Below are positions 1 to 7,200 of a stretch of DNA of 13,144 bases, one piece after another. Each line of letters opens with the position of its first letter. The stretch's first letter is position 1. The notes under the pieces were generated by a model. The model had not been told where the DNA came from. It was given only the letters and a program-made list of their open reading frames with translations, and did no database searches. Location: positions 1-13,144 of the forward strand of contig HF999754.1 in the NCBI GenBank assembly GCA_000434175.1, in the 5' to 3' direction. Both the position numbers and the translations under genes were made by a program. The DNA comes from Mycoplasma sp. CAG:611. GTDB taxonomy: Bacteria > Bacillota_I > Bacilli_A > RF39 > UBA660.

Positions 1-722
1 ACAAGTAAAATACTAGCCATTAATATTGAAATCAAAACAATAATAATAAAAACTCCTAATTTTTTTATAAAATCTTTAAAAACAAATTTATCATTTATTT
101 TAAAATAACTATATATAAAATAAATTCCTACAACAATTATTCCACCAACACTATAATAGTAACTTGTCATAATCATTAAAAATATACTTATAATTAATAA
201 TGTTTTTGTGTTTTTATTAAATAAATTATCTACACCCATAAGAGCCATAATTAAAAATGGCATATAGTTAACAAACATAATATGTCTATGCATATGAAAA
301 ATAAATGGAGCCGATAACACAAGTAACAACGCCCCAAGTAAACTTAAAATGTTATTAAACTTATGATTTTGTAAAAAATTATAAAATAATATACCTGATA
401 TAATAATTATTACTATATTTGTAATAGTTATATAATTTACCATACTTATAAAAGGAAATAAATATGATAAAAGAATAATAGGACTTAAAAATCCATAATA
501 AGACAAATTATAAATATTTTGACCTGCTCCATAATTTAAAGAAAAATTAGGTAAAATTTTACCTGTTTCATAGAATAATGTTCTAAAGTATTCTGGTATA
601 ACTGTATGTTGATTAATCCAATCAGTATTAGATCCGAAAACATTAGTAAATCTTGTTGTTAATAAAACTCCAAATAAAACAAATATAATTATAATTAAAT
701 AATTTAAGCATTTATTTTTCAT
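1..722 (-). CDS. YfhO-like multi-spanning membrane glycosyltransferase, N-terminal part (runs off the left edge)
   Basis: An open frame starts at ATG 720-722 and reads without a stop to base 1, giving the first 240 residues of a longer protein. It opens with a membrane segment (about residues 7-24), followed by an extracytoplasmic-type loop with NVFGSNTDW and LNYGAGQN-IYNLSYYGFLSP, which resembles the first loop of YfhO-family (PF09586) GT-C-fold proteins. Several further hydrophobic helices rich in Ile, Leu, Phe and Tyr follow. In Bacillus subtilis, YfhO (about 860 residues) is thought to transfer a sugar from an undecaprenyl-phosphate carrier to lipoteichoic acid on the outer face of the membrane. 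The start overlaps the gtrA stop by 11 bases and has an AAGAGG site 6 bases upstream, so it should be translationally coupled. Membership in the GT-C/YfhO type is fairly sure. The acceptor and sugar are inferred from the operon context only, and the C-terminal part is not visible. Confidence 0.72.
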   Translation of the reverse strand, partial: MKNKCLNYLIIIIFVLFGVLLTTRFTNVFGSNTDWINQHTVIPEYFRTLFYETGKILPNFSLNYGAGQNIYNLSYYGFLSPIILLSYLFPFISMVNYITITNIVIIIISGILFYNFLQNHKFNNILSLLGALLLVLSAPFIFHMHRHIMFVNYMPFLIMALMGVDNLFNKNTKTLLIISIFLMIMTSYYYSVGGIIVVGIYFIYSYFKINDKFVFKDFIKKLGVFIIIVLISILMASILL

Positions 723-1140
723 ACTTTACCTCTTTTTTATTAAAAACAAAAAACTTACTAAAAACATAATTTAATACAATTACCACCACTTGAACGATTA
801 ATTTAATTATTTTATCATTAAAACCTAGTAACGTTACTAAAATATACATCATTATCATATCTATTCCTAAAGTAGATAACCTAGATAAATAAAAATTAAC
901 CGCTTCTTTTAAAGACATTTTTTGTGTTTGTTGAAACACAAAACTTCGATTAGTAAAATAAGCAAATGTTACTGATGCTATCCAAGATATAATATTAGTT
1001 ATTTGAAGTTCAATTGCTTTTTTAGGATCAAAAATTGTTAAAGTTAAAATATAATATACACCTAAACTAACCATAGTAGTTAATACTCCAATAATTAAAT
1101 AACGAATAATTTCACTATATTTTTTTAATAATTCTTTCAT
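712..1140 (-). CDS. GtrA/GtcA-family membrane protein, putative polyprenyl-phosphate-sugar flippase
   Basis: This 142-residue protein has four predicted membrane helices: about 11-30 (YLIIGVLTTMVSLGVYYIL), 46-62, 84-106 and 108-126. It shows the GtrA-family (PF04138) features of an N-terminal RYLIIGV segment, an FAYFTNRSFVF motif after helix 2, and a closing NYVFSKFFVF. Proteins of this family are thought to flip undecaprenyl-phosphate-linked sugars across the cytoplasmic membrane. The longest frame starts at a TTG at 1170 inside the preceding gene. I choose ATG 1138-1140 because GGAG (1148-1151) lies 7 bases upstream and the family normally begins close to the first helix. The Shine-Dalgarno sequence overlaps the stop of the upstream glycosyltransferase, implying coupled translation. 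Upstream is the sugar-loading enzyme and downstream the YfhO-like transferase. Family assignment is firm; the substrate is unknown. Confidence 0.88.
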   Translation of the reverse strand: MKELLKKYSEIIRYLIIGVLTTMVSLGVYYILTLTIFDPKKAIELQITNIISWIASVTFAYFTNRSFVFQQTQKMSLKEAVNFYLSRLSTLGIDMIMMYILVTLLGFNDKIIKLIVQVVVIVLNYVFSKFFVFNKKEVKYEK

Positions 1141-1144
1141 ACTT

Positions 1145-2071
1145 TTACTCCATATTTGATTCTTTAACAATATATATTGGTCTATTTTTAACTTCTAAAT
1201 ACATTTTAGATAAATACTCACCAATAACTCCAATACACAAAAGTTGAATCCCACTAACCATGAATATTATACAAGCCAAACTAGGCCATCCTGTTGTAGG
1301 ATCACCAAATGCAAGGGTTTTCACAATAACTACAATTATCATTATAAAAGCAATTAAGCAGAAAATAAAACCAATAGCAATAGCAATTGTTAATGGGATA
1401 GTTGTAAATGCCACAATACCGTCAATTGCATATAATAAAAGTTTCCAAAAAGACCATTTTGTTTCTCCTGCAACTCTTTGAATATTCTCATATTCTAACC
1501 ATTTTGTCTTAAACCCAACAAAGCTAAATAATCCTTTAGAATAACGATTATATTCTTTTAATGATAAAACACTATTAACAACTTGTCTTGTCATTAATCT
1601 AAAATCTCTAGCACCATCAACCATTTCTACTTTACTCATTTTATTTATAATTTTATAAAACATACGAGCAAAAAAACTACGAATAACTGGTTCACCTTTA
1701 CGAGTTACCCTACGTGTACCTACAATATCATATCCTTCTTCTTTTATTAGTCTAATCATTTCTTTTAAAAGTGAAGGTGGATCTTGTAAATCGCTATCCA
1801 TTATTGTAACATAATCTCCAGTTGATGCATTAAGTCCAGCCCACATAGCTGCTTCTTTTCCAAAGTTTCTAGAAAACGAAACATATTTTACACGTTTATC
1901 TTTTGTTAATCCTTTAATTACATCAAGAGTTTTATCTTTACTTCCATCATCAACAAATATAAGTTCTAACTCTTGTTTTAATTCTTTAAATTCCTTATTT
2001 ATTTCCTCATAAAAATAAGGAATACTTTCTTCCTCATTATATGCGGGAACAACAATACTTATTTTTTCCAT
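1145..2071 (-). CDS. CsbB/GtrB-like family 2 glycosyltransferase, polyprenyl-phosphate sugar transferase
   Basis: This 308-residue enzyme has an N-terminal cytoplasmic GT-A domain (about 1-215) and two C-terminal membrane helices (about 224-250 and 264-288). Visible signatures are VVPAYNEEES (7-16), DDG at 41-43 for nucleotide-sugar binding, and the DxD-type metal motif in DSDLQDPP (92-99). Further on are ARDFRLM (154-160) and AGETKW (201-206), which are typical of the DPM1-like/GtrB/CsbB group. Such enzymes load a sugar from a nucleotide donor onto undecaprenyl phosphate at the inner membrane face. It is the first gene of an operon with a GtrA-like flippase and a YfhO-like transferase, and has its own sigma-A promoter and an AAGAGG site 8 bases before the ATG. 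The family is sure. Which sugar is used (GlcNAc in B. subtilis CsbB, Glc in GtrB) cannot be read from the sequence. Confidence 0.9.
   Translation of the reverse strand: MEKISIVVPAYNEEESIPYFYEEINKEFKELKQELELIFVDDGSKDKTLDVIKGLTKDKRVKYVSFSRNFGKEAAMWAGLNASTGDYVTIMDSDLQDPPSLLKEMIRLIKEEGYDIVGTRRVTRKGEPVIRSFFARMFYKIINKMSKVEMVDGARDFRLMTRQVVNSVLSLKEYNRYSKGLFSFVGFKTKWLEYENIQRVAGETKWSFWKLLLYAIDGIVAFTTIPLTIAIAIGFIFCLIAFIMIIVVIVKTLAFGDPTTGWPSLACIIFMVSGIQLLCIGVIGEYLSKMYLEVKNRPIYIVKESNME
1148..1151 (-). promoter_or_regulatory. Ribosome binding site that fixes the gtrA start
   Basis: GGAG on the minus strand lies 7 bases upstream of ATG 1138-1140 and overlaps the end of the upstream glycosyltransferase gene. 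No comparable site precedes the TTG at 1170, so the shorter protein is preferred. Confidence 0.75.
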
Positions 2072-2079
2072 ATACTACG

Positions 2080-2139
2080 CCTCTTTTTAAAATATTTATT
2101 TTATATACATATAATAACAATTAGTATCTACAAAGTCAA
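2080..2139 (-). promoter_or_regulatory. Sigma-A-type promoter and ribosome binding site of the glycosylation operon
   Basis: On the minus strand the -35 box is TTGACT (2134-2139) and the -10 box is TATTAT (2111-2116), with a 17-base spacer. AAGAGG (2080-2085) lies 8 bases before the ATG at 2071. The promoter sits directly after the spoIVA terminator, so the operon should be expressed independently of sporulation. Confidence 0.8.
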
Positions 2140-2160
2140 GTTATTTAACTATGTCGCATC

Positions 2161-2189
2161 AAAAAAAGAATGATTTTTTCATTCTTTTT
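2161..2189 (-). terminator. Rho-independent terminator of spoIVA
   Basis: On the minus strand an 11-base stem (left arm 2179-2189, right arm 2163-2173, core AGAATGA/TCATTCT) closes a loop of five A residues and runs into a T-tract to 2161. The left arm overlaps the last bases of the spoIVA stop codon. Confidence 0.85.
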
Positions 2190-3663
2190 ATATTACTATT
2201 GCTATTAAATTGTTTGAACCTTTATTTACAACCTTAGACATTGTTTGTTGAATTTTATATCTAATATTTTCAGGCATCATTGCTATTTTTGATTGAATAC
2301 CCTCTTGAACGATAACATCTAAACTTCTACCAAATATTTCACTGTTCCAAATATTTTTAGGATCTGTTTCACTACCTTTCATTAGATAATCTATTAACTC
2401 TTTACTTTGCATTTCGCTACCTATAATTGGTTCAAATGTACTTTCTACATCTACCCTAATCATATGAATTGATGGTGCAGTTGCTTTAAGTTTAATTCCA
2501 TATCTACTTCCTTGTTTTGTAATTTCAGGAGTATCAAGTTTCATATCACTAAGGGTTGGATTAGCTACTCCATAGCCTGTTGTTTTTACCATTTTAAGTG
2601 CTGTTTTTATTTGTTCATACTCTTCTTTAGACTCTTTATAATCTTGAAACATCGCAAGTAAGTCAGCTTTTGTTGTTATATCTTGTCCCATCATTTCATT
2701 TAAAACATTTGTAAATAATTCGTCTGGAGCTTCAAGTTTTACAATAACTGTTCCTGTTGATGGTTCAACTTTTGACATATATGCATTTGAAATATATTCA
2801 TTATCTTTAAAATGTCCTGTTATACTTTCAACATCACGAAGTTTATCAACTTCAACAACACTTTCTTTTATTGATTCAATATAAGCTTTTTTAACATAAT
2901 GTTCTTTTTTTAATATTCCTATCCAACTTGGAAGTTCAACTTTAACTTCACACACAGGAAATTCATATAAAGCTTCCCTTAAAATATCAAATGTATCTTT
3001 CTCATTCATATTTAATACGTCCATTGGTAATACTGGTACATTGTAACTTTCTTTTAAAGATTCTGCAAGAGATCTTACTTCATTACTATTTGGTGTAGTT
3101 GAATTAAGAACAATTATAAATGGTTTATTTATACTTTTTAATTCTTGAACGACTTTTTCTTCTGCTTTTACATAATCATTTCTATTAAATTCTCCAATTG
3201 AACCATCTGTTGTAACAATAATTCCTATTGTAGAATGATCTTTTATAACCTTTTCTGTTCCTATTTCAGCAGCTTCCACGAAAGGTATTTCATCAGTATA
3301 CCATGGTGTTTTAACCATTCTTGGACCATTTTCATCTTCATATCCTTTAGCATTATCGATAACATAACCTACACAGTCAACAAGCCTCATATTACATTCA
3401 AGGTCATCTATTTTTACTTTAGCAACGTTATTTGGAACAAATTTAGGTTCAATTGTCATAATTGTTTTTCCACCAGATGATTGTGGAGTTTCATCAAGAG
3501 CTCTTTTCTTTTCAAATTCATCACTAATATTAGGAATTATTAAATTTTCTAATACTTTCTTAATAAAAGTTGATTTACCTGTTCTTACTGCTCCGACTAC
3601 ACCTAAATAAATATCTCCACCCGTTCTTAAAGCAATATTTTTTATTATTTCTTGTTTATCCAT
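2188..3663 (-). CDS. spoIVA: SpoIVA, spore coat morphogenetic ATPase
   Basis: This 491-residue protein (492 in B. subtilis) is SpoIVA. In the mother cell this ATPase polymerises on the outer forespore membrane to form the basement layer on which the coat is built, and it also links to cortex formation. The Walker A motif GAVRTGKS spans residues 24-31, with the lysine at 30 as in B. subtilis. The GTPase-like N-terminal domain continues through DCVGYVIDNAKGYEDENG, TTDGSIGEFNR and VLNSTTPNSNE. The middle and C-terminal domains end in a hydrophobic LIAIVI tail, in keeping with the C-terminal membrane-contact region. The ATG at 3661-3663 is preceded by an in-frame stop, so the start is secure. The gene is flanked by terminators on both sides, hence monocistronic, and has a sigma-E-like promoter. 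Its presence implies that the organism makes, or descends from makers of, endospores. Confidence 0.97.
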   Translation of the reverse strand: MDKQEIIKNIALRTGGDIYLGVVGAVRTGKSTFIKKVLENLIIPNISDEFEKKRALDETPQSSGGKTIMTIEPKFVPNNVAKVKIDDLECNMRLVDCVGYVIDNAKGYEDENGPRMVKTPWYTDEIPFVEAAEIGTEKVIKDHSTIGIIVTTDGSIGEFNRNDYVKAEEKVVQELKSINKPFIIVLNSTTPNSNEVRSLAESLKESYNVPVLPMDVLNMNEKDTFDILREALYEFPVCEVKVELPSWIGILKKEHYVKKAYIESIKESVVEVDKLRDVESITGHFKDNEYISNAYMSKVEPSTGTVIVKLEAPDELFTNVLNEMMGQDITTKADLLAMFQDYKESKEEYEQIKTALKMVKTTGYGVANPTLSDMKLDTPEITKQGSRYGIKLKATAPSIHMIRVDVESTFEPIIGSEMQSKELIDYLMKGSETDPKNIWNSEIFGRSLDVIVQEGIQSKIAMMPENIRYKIQQTMSKVVNKGSNNLIAIVI

Positions 3664-3697
3664 ATTATTTCACTCACTTTCCTTTTTCTTTCATTTA

Positions 3698-3725
3698 AAT
3701 TTATGAGAAAAAACAATATATATGA
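3698..3725 (-). promoter_or_regulatory. Sigma-E-like promoter of spoIVA
   Basis: On the minus strand a -10-like CATAAATT (3698-3705) matches 7 of 8 positions of the sigma-E consensus CATACAHT. A -35-like TCATATA (3719-3725) matches 6 of 7 positions of KMATATT. The spacer is 13 bases, one shorter than usual. No good sigma-A promoter is seen in this 87-base gap. spoIVA is a sigma-E gene in B. subtilis, which supports the reading, but in so AT-rich a sequence chance matches are common. Confidence 0.5.
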
Positions 3726-3752
3726 AAAAAAGTTCAAAATTTGAACTTTTTT
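3724..3752 (-). terminator. Rho-independent terminator after the rhomboid gene
   Basis: On the minus strand AAAAAAGTTCA and TGAACTTTTTT pair around a loop of about 5 bases, and the T-run ends at about 3725. It overlaps the rhomboid stop codon (3751-3753) and closes the queA-tgt-rhomboid unit. Confidence 0.85.
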
Positions 3753-4896
3753 ATACTGCTACAAAGAAATTTACATATATTAAAAACCCTAATACCATAA
3801 TACTTATTACTATACCATTAATTCTTAAGTTTACATTTTCTCTATATTTTAATCCTACAACCATTGATGAAAGTATTCCTCCAACTAATCCCCCAATATG
3901 AGCAAAATTATCAATTCCAGTTGATGCAAAACCAATTAAAAGATTTATGATAATGATTGGTAACATTTGTCTAATTATAGTATTACCTAAATATACTCTA
4001 TAATTATAGCCAAAATATAACATTGCTCCAAATAGTCCAAAAATAGCACCACTTGCTCCGATACTAGGAATATTACCATTAAACATAATTGACAATAAAC
4101 TAGATATTATGATACTGAAAAAATAAATAAATAAATATTTTATTTTTCCATAAAAACTTTCAACTTGACTTCCTATAATATACAAAGCATACATATTAAA
4201 TAAAATATGAAACAACTCTATATGAACAAATGCACCAGTAAAAATACGATAAATATCTCCGTGAACGATACTTGGCCCATGCGTTGAAAATAAGTTTATA
4301 AGTAAAGCTGTTTTATCAAATAGTACACCATATAAAAACACTAAAACATTTATAGCTATTAAAATATATGTTATATAAGGAGTTTTTGGTTTAAAAATAC
4401 TTTCTGCTTTTTCACTTTCTTCTTGATTTTTCTTAGCAATATCTGATGTTATCTTCATAAATAATTCCATTCCATCTTCATTAAAAACTAATTTATTTTT
4501 TATATCTGTAAAATAATTCTTAAACACTTCATATTTATTTATATCTTTTTCATTATTTATATTAACACAAGTTATTGTATTATTTTTATTAGAATCTAAA
4601 TTAACATTATCTCCTAAATCAACATATATACTTAAAACATTCATATTAAAATTAAATGTTTTCTTTTTTATATTATTAACTATTCTTTTGGTTTTAAATA
4701 AATCAAAATCTAATTGTTCGTTATTATGAATATAATTTGATACGATACGGACTATTTTATATTCATTATCCATATTTTCTAACCATATTTCATCTTGTGC
4801 TCCATGAAGAACAACTGGATTATAATTTTTTTCTGTTATAAAATAATGTAATAATTTCATTACCATTTCATCTTTAACATTAATTTCCATTGTCAT
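3751..4896 (-). CDS. Rhomboid-family intramembrane serine protease with cytosolic N-terminal domain
   Basis: This 381-residue protein joins a soluble N-terminal region (about 1-165) to a rhomboid core of seven hydrophobic segments (about 173-380). The catalytic serine is in GASG (S282) and the catalytic histidine in AHIGG (H333). The HxxxN oxyanion motif is H230-N234 in HILFN. Rhomboids cleave membrane proteins within or beside transmembrane helices. The charged N-terminal extension resembles the domain preceding the core in B. subtilis YqgP/GluP, but the C-terminal TPR region of that roughly 500-residue protein is absent. ATG 4894-4896 has AAGGTGG ending 7 bases upstream. The gene lies 35 bases after tgt with no terminator between, and is followed by a strong one, so it is probably the last gene of the queA-tgt unit. 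The family is certain; substrates are unknown. Confidence 0.93.
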   Translation of the reverse strand: MTMEINVKDEMVMKLLHYFITEKNYNPVVLHGAQDEIWLENMDNEYKIVRIVSNYIHNNEQLDFDLFKTKRIVNNIKKKTFNFNMNVLSIYVDLGDNVNLDSNKNNTITCVNINNEKDINKYEVFKNYFTDIKNKLVFNEDGMELFMKITSDIAKKNQEESEKAESIFKPKTPYITYILIAINVLVFLYGVLFDKTALLINLFSTHGPSIVHGDIYRIFTGAFVHIELFHILFNMYALYIIGSQVESFYGKIKYLFIYFFSIIISSLLSIMFNGNIPSIGASGAIFGLFGAMLYFGYNYRVYLGNTIIRQMLPIIIINLLIGFASTGIDNFAHIGGLVGGILSSMVVGLKYRENVNLRINGIVISIMVLGFLIYVNFFVAV

Positions 4897-4931
4897 ACTT
4901 TCACCACCTTTTTAATTATTATACTATAAAA

Positions 4932-6044
4932 TTATTTTTTTGCATTATATTTTTCTAAAAATTCACTTTTATATTCTAAAAATCTATCATCTTTTATTGC
5001 TAGTCTTATTTCTTCCATCATTTTTGTTAAAAATCTTATATTATGAATAGATAAAAGTCTTTGACCGAAAGTTTCATCTACTGTAATTAAATGTCTAATG
5101 TATGCTTTAGTATAATTTTTACAAGCATAACAATCACATGATATTTCAATTGGGGTAAAATCTTCTTTATATTTAGCATTTTTTAAATTAATTTTACCAG
5201 TTCTTGTAAAAGCATTGGCGTGTCTTGCTATTCTGGTAGGTAAAACACAATCAAATAAATCAACACCACGCGTAACACCTTCAAGTATATCAATAGGTTC
5301 TCCTACTCCCATTAAATATCTTAATTTATTTTCTGGTAAATAATTTATACAATTGTCTATCATTTCATACATTGTTTTTTTATCTTCACCAACACTTGTA
5401 CCACCAATTGAATAACCATCAAAATCCATTTCTACAGTTTTTTCAGCACTGTATTTTCTTAAATCTTTAAATTCTCCACCTTGAACAATTCCAAATAGCA
5501 TTTGATCAGGATTACTATGTTTTTCTTTTCCTCTTTTTGCCCATCTAATAGTTCTTTCAACACTTTGTTTCATATAATCATATGTACAAGGATAATATGG
5601 ACATTCGTCAAACGACATAATTATATCTGCTCCAAGTTTATTTTGTATTTCAATACTTTTTTCAGGAGTTAAAAATAATTTGCTTCCATCAATATGACTT
5701 TTAAAAGTTACCCCTTCTTCTTTTATATCTTTTGGTTTAGCTAAACTAAATACTTGAAAGCCACCTGAATCTGTAAGCATTGGCCTATTGTAATTCATAA
5801 ATTTATGAAGACCACCTGCTTTATTTACAATATCTTCACCTGGTTTTAACCATAAATGATATGTATTAGCAAGAACAATTCCTGTATTACAATCATATAA
5901 CTCTTCAGGTGATAATGTTTTTACTGTTGCTCTTGTTCCAACAGGCATAAACATTGGTGTTTCAAACTCGCCATATTTACTTTTTATTATTCCATATCTT
6001 GCATTATTGTTTTTATGTAATAAATTAAATTCCATTTTACTCAT
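4932..6044 (-). CDS. tgt: tRNA-guanine transglycosylase (queuosine synthesis)
   Basis: Tgt exchanges guanine 34 in the anticodon of GUN tRNAs (Asp, Asn, His, Tyr) for preQ1. With the chosen start it has 370 residues, the normal bacterial length. Visible are the substrate pocket around DSGGFQVFS (92-100, with the general-base Asp at 92), GIVQGG (185-190) and the LFDCVLPTR segment (263-271) that carries the nucleophilic Asp. The zinc site is C303, C305, C308 and H334, with the spacing of characterised enzymes. The longest frame opens at TTG 6050. I prefer ATG 6042-6044, because AGGAG (6054-6058) lies 9 bases upstream. The start overlaps the queA stop by 8 bases, so the two genes are translationally coupled and act in consecutive steps. 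Confidence 0.97.
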   Translation of the reverse strand: MSKMEFNLLHKNNNARYGIIKSKYGEFETPMFMPVGTRATVKTLSPEELYDCNTGIVLANTYHLWLKPGEDIVNKAGGLHKFMNYNRPMLTDSGGFQVFSLAKPKDIKEEGVTFKSHIDGSKLFLTPEKSIEIQNKLGADIIMSFDECPYYPCTYDYMKQSVERTIRWAKRGKEKHSNPDQMLFGIVQGGEFKDLRKYSAEKTVEMDFDGYSIGGTSVGEDKKTMYEMIDNCINYLPENKLRYLMGVGEPIDILEGVTRGVDLFDCVLPTRIARHANAFTRTGKINLKNAKYKEDFTPIEISCDCYACKNYTKAYIRHLITVDETFGQRLLSIHNIRFLTKMMEEIRLAIKDDRFLEYKSEFLEKYNAKK

Positions 6045-7077
6045 TATCAAAATCTCCTATCAACATTGAATCTCCAAAAGAGAAAAATCTATATTTTTGT
6101 TTTACTGCTTCTTTATAAGCGTTAAGTATTATTTCACGACTTGCAAAAGCACTTACAAGCATAACTAAAGTTGACTTTGGCAAATGAAAATTAGTTATTT
6201 GAACATCAACTGCTTTAAATTTATATCCTGGATATATAAATATATCTGTATTACCAAAACATTTTTTAAATGTATTATATTTAGTCATTACTGTTTCAAG
6301 CGTTCTTGTAGATGTAGTACCTACACTTATTATTCTTTTACCATTCTTCTTTGTTTCATTTAAAATATTTGCTACTTCTTCACTCATTTCATAATACTCA
6401 CTATGCATATGATGTTCTTTAATATTAGTAACACTAACAGGTCTAAATGTTCCAAGTCCAACATGAAGTGTTATAAAGACAACATTAACATGTTTTTTTC
6501 TTATTTCATCAAGCAATTCTTTTGTAAAATGAAGTCCCGCTGTTGGAGCAGCAGCACTACCTAAATTTTTAGCATAAACAGTTTGGTATCTATTTTGATC
6601 TTTTAATTCTTCATGAATATAAGGTGGAAGAGGCATTGTTCCAAGCTTATCTAATAATTCAACAAGTATTCCTTCATAAATAAGTTTAAAATGCCTTATT
6701 CCCTCATCAAATACACCAACACACTTAGCTTTTAACAAACCATCTCCAAATGATACAATTGTATTTTCTTTTATCCTTTTAGCAGGTTTAGTTAAACATT
6801 CCCATGTATCATTTCCTAAATCTTTTAAAAGGAGCACTTCAATTATTGCATTTGTATTTTCTTTTTCTCCGATTAATCTTGCAGGTAATACTTTTGTATC
6901 ATTTAAAACAAGTGTATCTCCAGCATTAAAATATGAAACAATATTTTTGAAAGTTTCATGTTTTATTTTTCCTGTTTTTTTATCAACAACCATTAAACGA
7001 GATGCTGATCTATTTTCTAAAGGTGTTTGTGCGATTAACTCTTCTGGTAAATCATAATTAAATTCTTCAATATTCAT
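6037..7077 (-). CDS. queA: S-adenosylmethionine:tRNA ribosyltransferase-isomerase QueA
   Basis: QueA transfers and isomerises the ribosyl group of S-adenosylmethionine onto preQ1 already placed in tRNA by Tgt, giving epoxyqueuosine. The 346-residue protein starting at ATG 7075-7077 (MNIEEFNYDLPEELIAQ) aligns with the B. subtilis start (DLPERLIAQ). It contains the family segments SRLMVV, GDTLVLNDTKVLPARL, PLPPYI, AAPTAGLHFT, HVGLGTFRPV and the closing FSFGDSMLI. The frame extends 19 codons further up to a TTG at 7134. That TTG lies 1 base from the -10 box and before the expected transcript start, and the added residues do not fit the family, so I reject it. The ATG has no Shine-Dalgarno sequence at normal distance; see the leader entry. 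queA is first in the unit queA-tgt-rhomboid. Confidence 0.96.
   Translation of the reverse strand: MNIEEFNYDLPEELIAQTPLENRSASRLMVVDKKTGKIKHETFKNIVSYFNAGDTLVLNDTKVLPARLIGEKENTNAIIEVLLLKDLGNDTWECLTKPAKRIKENTIVSFGDGLLKAKCVGVFDEGIRHFKLIYEGILVELLDKLGTMPLPPYIHEELKDQNRYQTVYAKNLGSAAAPTAGLHFTKELLDEIRKKHVNVVFITLHVGLGTFRPVSVTNIKEHHMHSEYYEMSEEVANILNETKKNGKRIISVGTTSTRTLETVMTKYNTFKKCFGNTDIFIYPGYKFKAVDVQITNFHLPKSTLVMLVSAFASREIILNAYKEAVKQKYRFFSFGDSMLIGDFDNE
6054..6058 (-). promoter_or_regulatory. Ribosome binding site that fixes the tgt start
   Basis: AGGAG on the minus strand, inside the end of queA, lies 9 bases before ATG 6042-6044. It is too close to the TTG at 6048-6050 (3 bases) and far from the next ATG at 6035 (18 bases). 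Confidence 0.8.
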
Positions 7078-7084
7078 ATTATTT

Positions 7085-7116
7085 AAAAAAACTACTAAAA
7101 GTAGTTCCCTTTCCTT
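7085..7116 (-). promoter_or_regulatory. queA leader: Shine-Dalgarno sequence separated from the start by a hairpin with U-tract
   Basis: On the minus strand the only Shine-Dalgarno-like sequence, AAGGAAAGGG (7107-7116), ends 29 bases before the queA ATG. Between them lies a perfect hairpin, AACTACT/AGTAGTT with a 3-base loop (7090-7106), followed at once by T residues (7085-7089). With G-U pairs the stem could be extended into the GGG of the Shine-Dalgarno sequence. The element may be a leader terminator/attenuator, a lid on the ribosome binding site, or a hairpin that brings a distant site close to the start (about 12 unpaired bases remain). The structure is seen directly; its function is inference. 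Confidence 0.6.
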
Positions 7117-7134
7117 AACAACTTTCTGTGACAA

Positions 7135-7163
7135 ATTATATCACATTTTATTTATATCTTCAA
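7135..7163 (-). promoter_or_regulatory. Sigma-A promoter of queA-tgt-rhomboid, with extended -10
   Basis: On the minus strand -35 TTGAAG (7158-7163), a 17-base spacer and a perfect -10 TATAAT (7135-7140) preceded by TGA, an extended -10 motif. Transcription should begin near 7128, leaving a leader of about 50 bases before the queA ATG. Confidence 0.85.
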
Positions 7164-7200
7164 GGCAAAATTAAAAACACAATAACCATTAAAAAAACTA

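Noticed and set aside
1260..1481. Plus-strand open frame of 73 codons
   Set aside because: It lies wholly opposite the membrane part of the CsbB-like gene, has no ribosome site, and reads as an antisense shadow.
3235..3480. Plus-strand open frame of 81 codons
   Set aside because: It is antisense to the well-supported spoIVA and has a composition (Phe/Ser/Ile-rich) typical of shadow frames.
4897..4931. A separate promoter before the rhomboid gene, suggested by a TATAAT
   Set aside because: No acceptable -35 lies 16-18 bases upstream, and such hexamers occur by chance in this AT-rich sequence.
7078..7128. A preQ1 riboswitch in the queA leader
   Set aside because: The leader is short and has almost no C residues before the hairpin, so the binding cytosine and the P1/loop/A-rich-tail layout of the class I aptamer cannot be formed.
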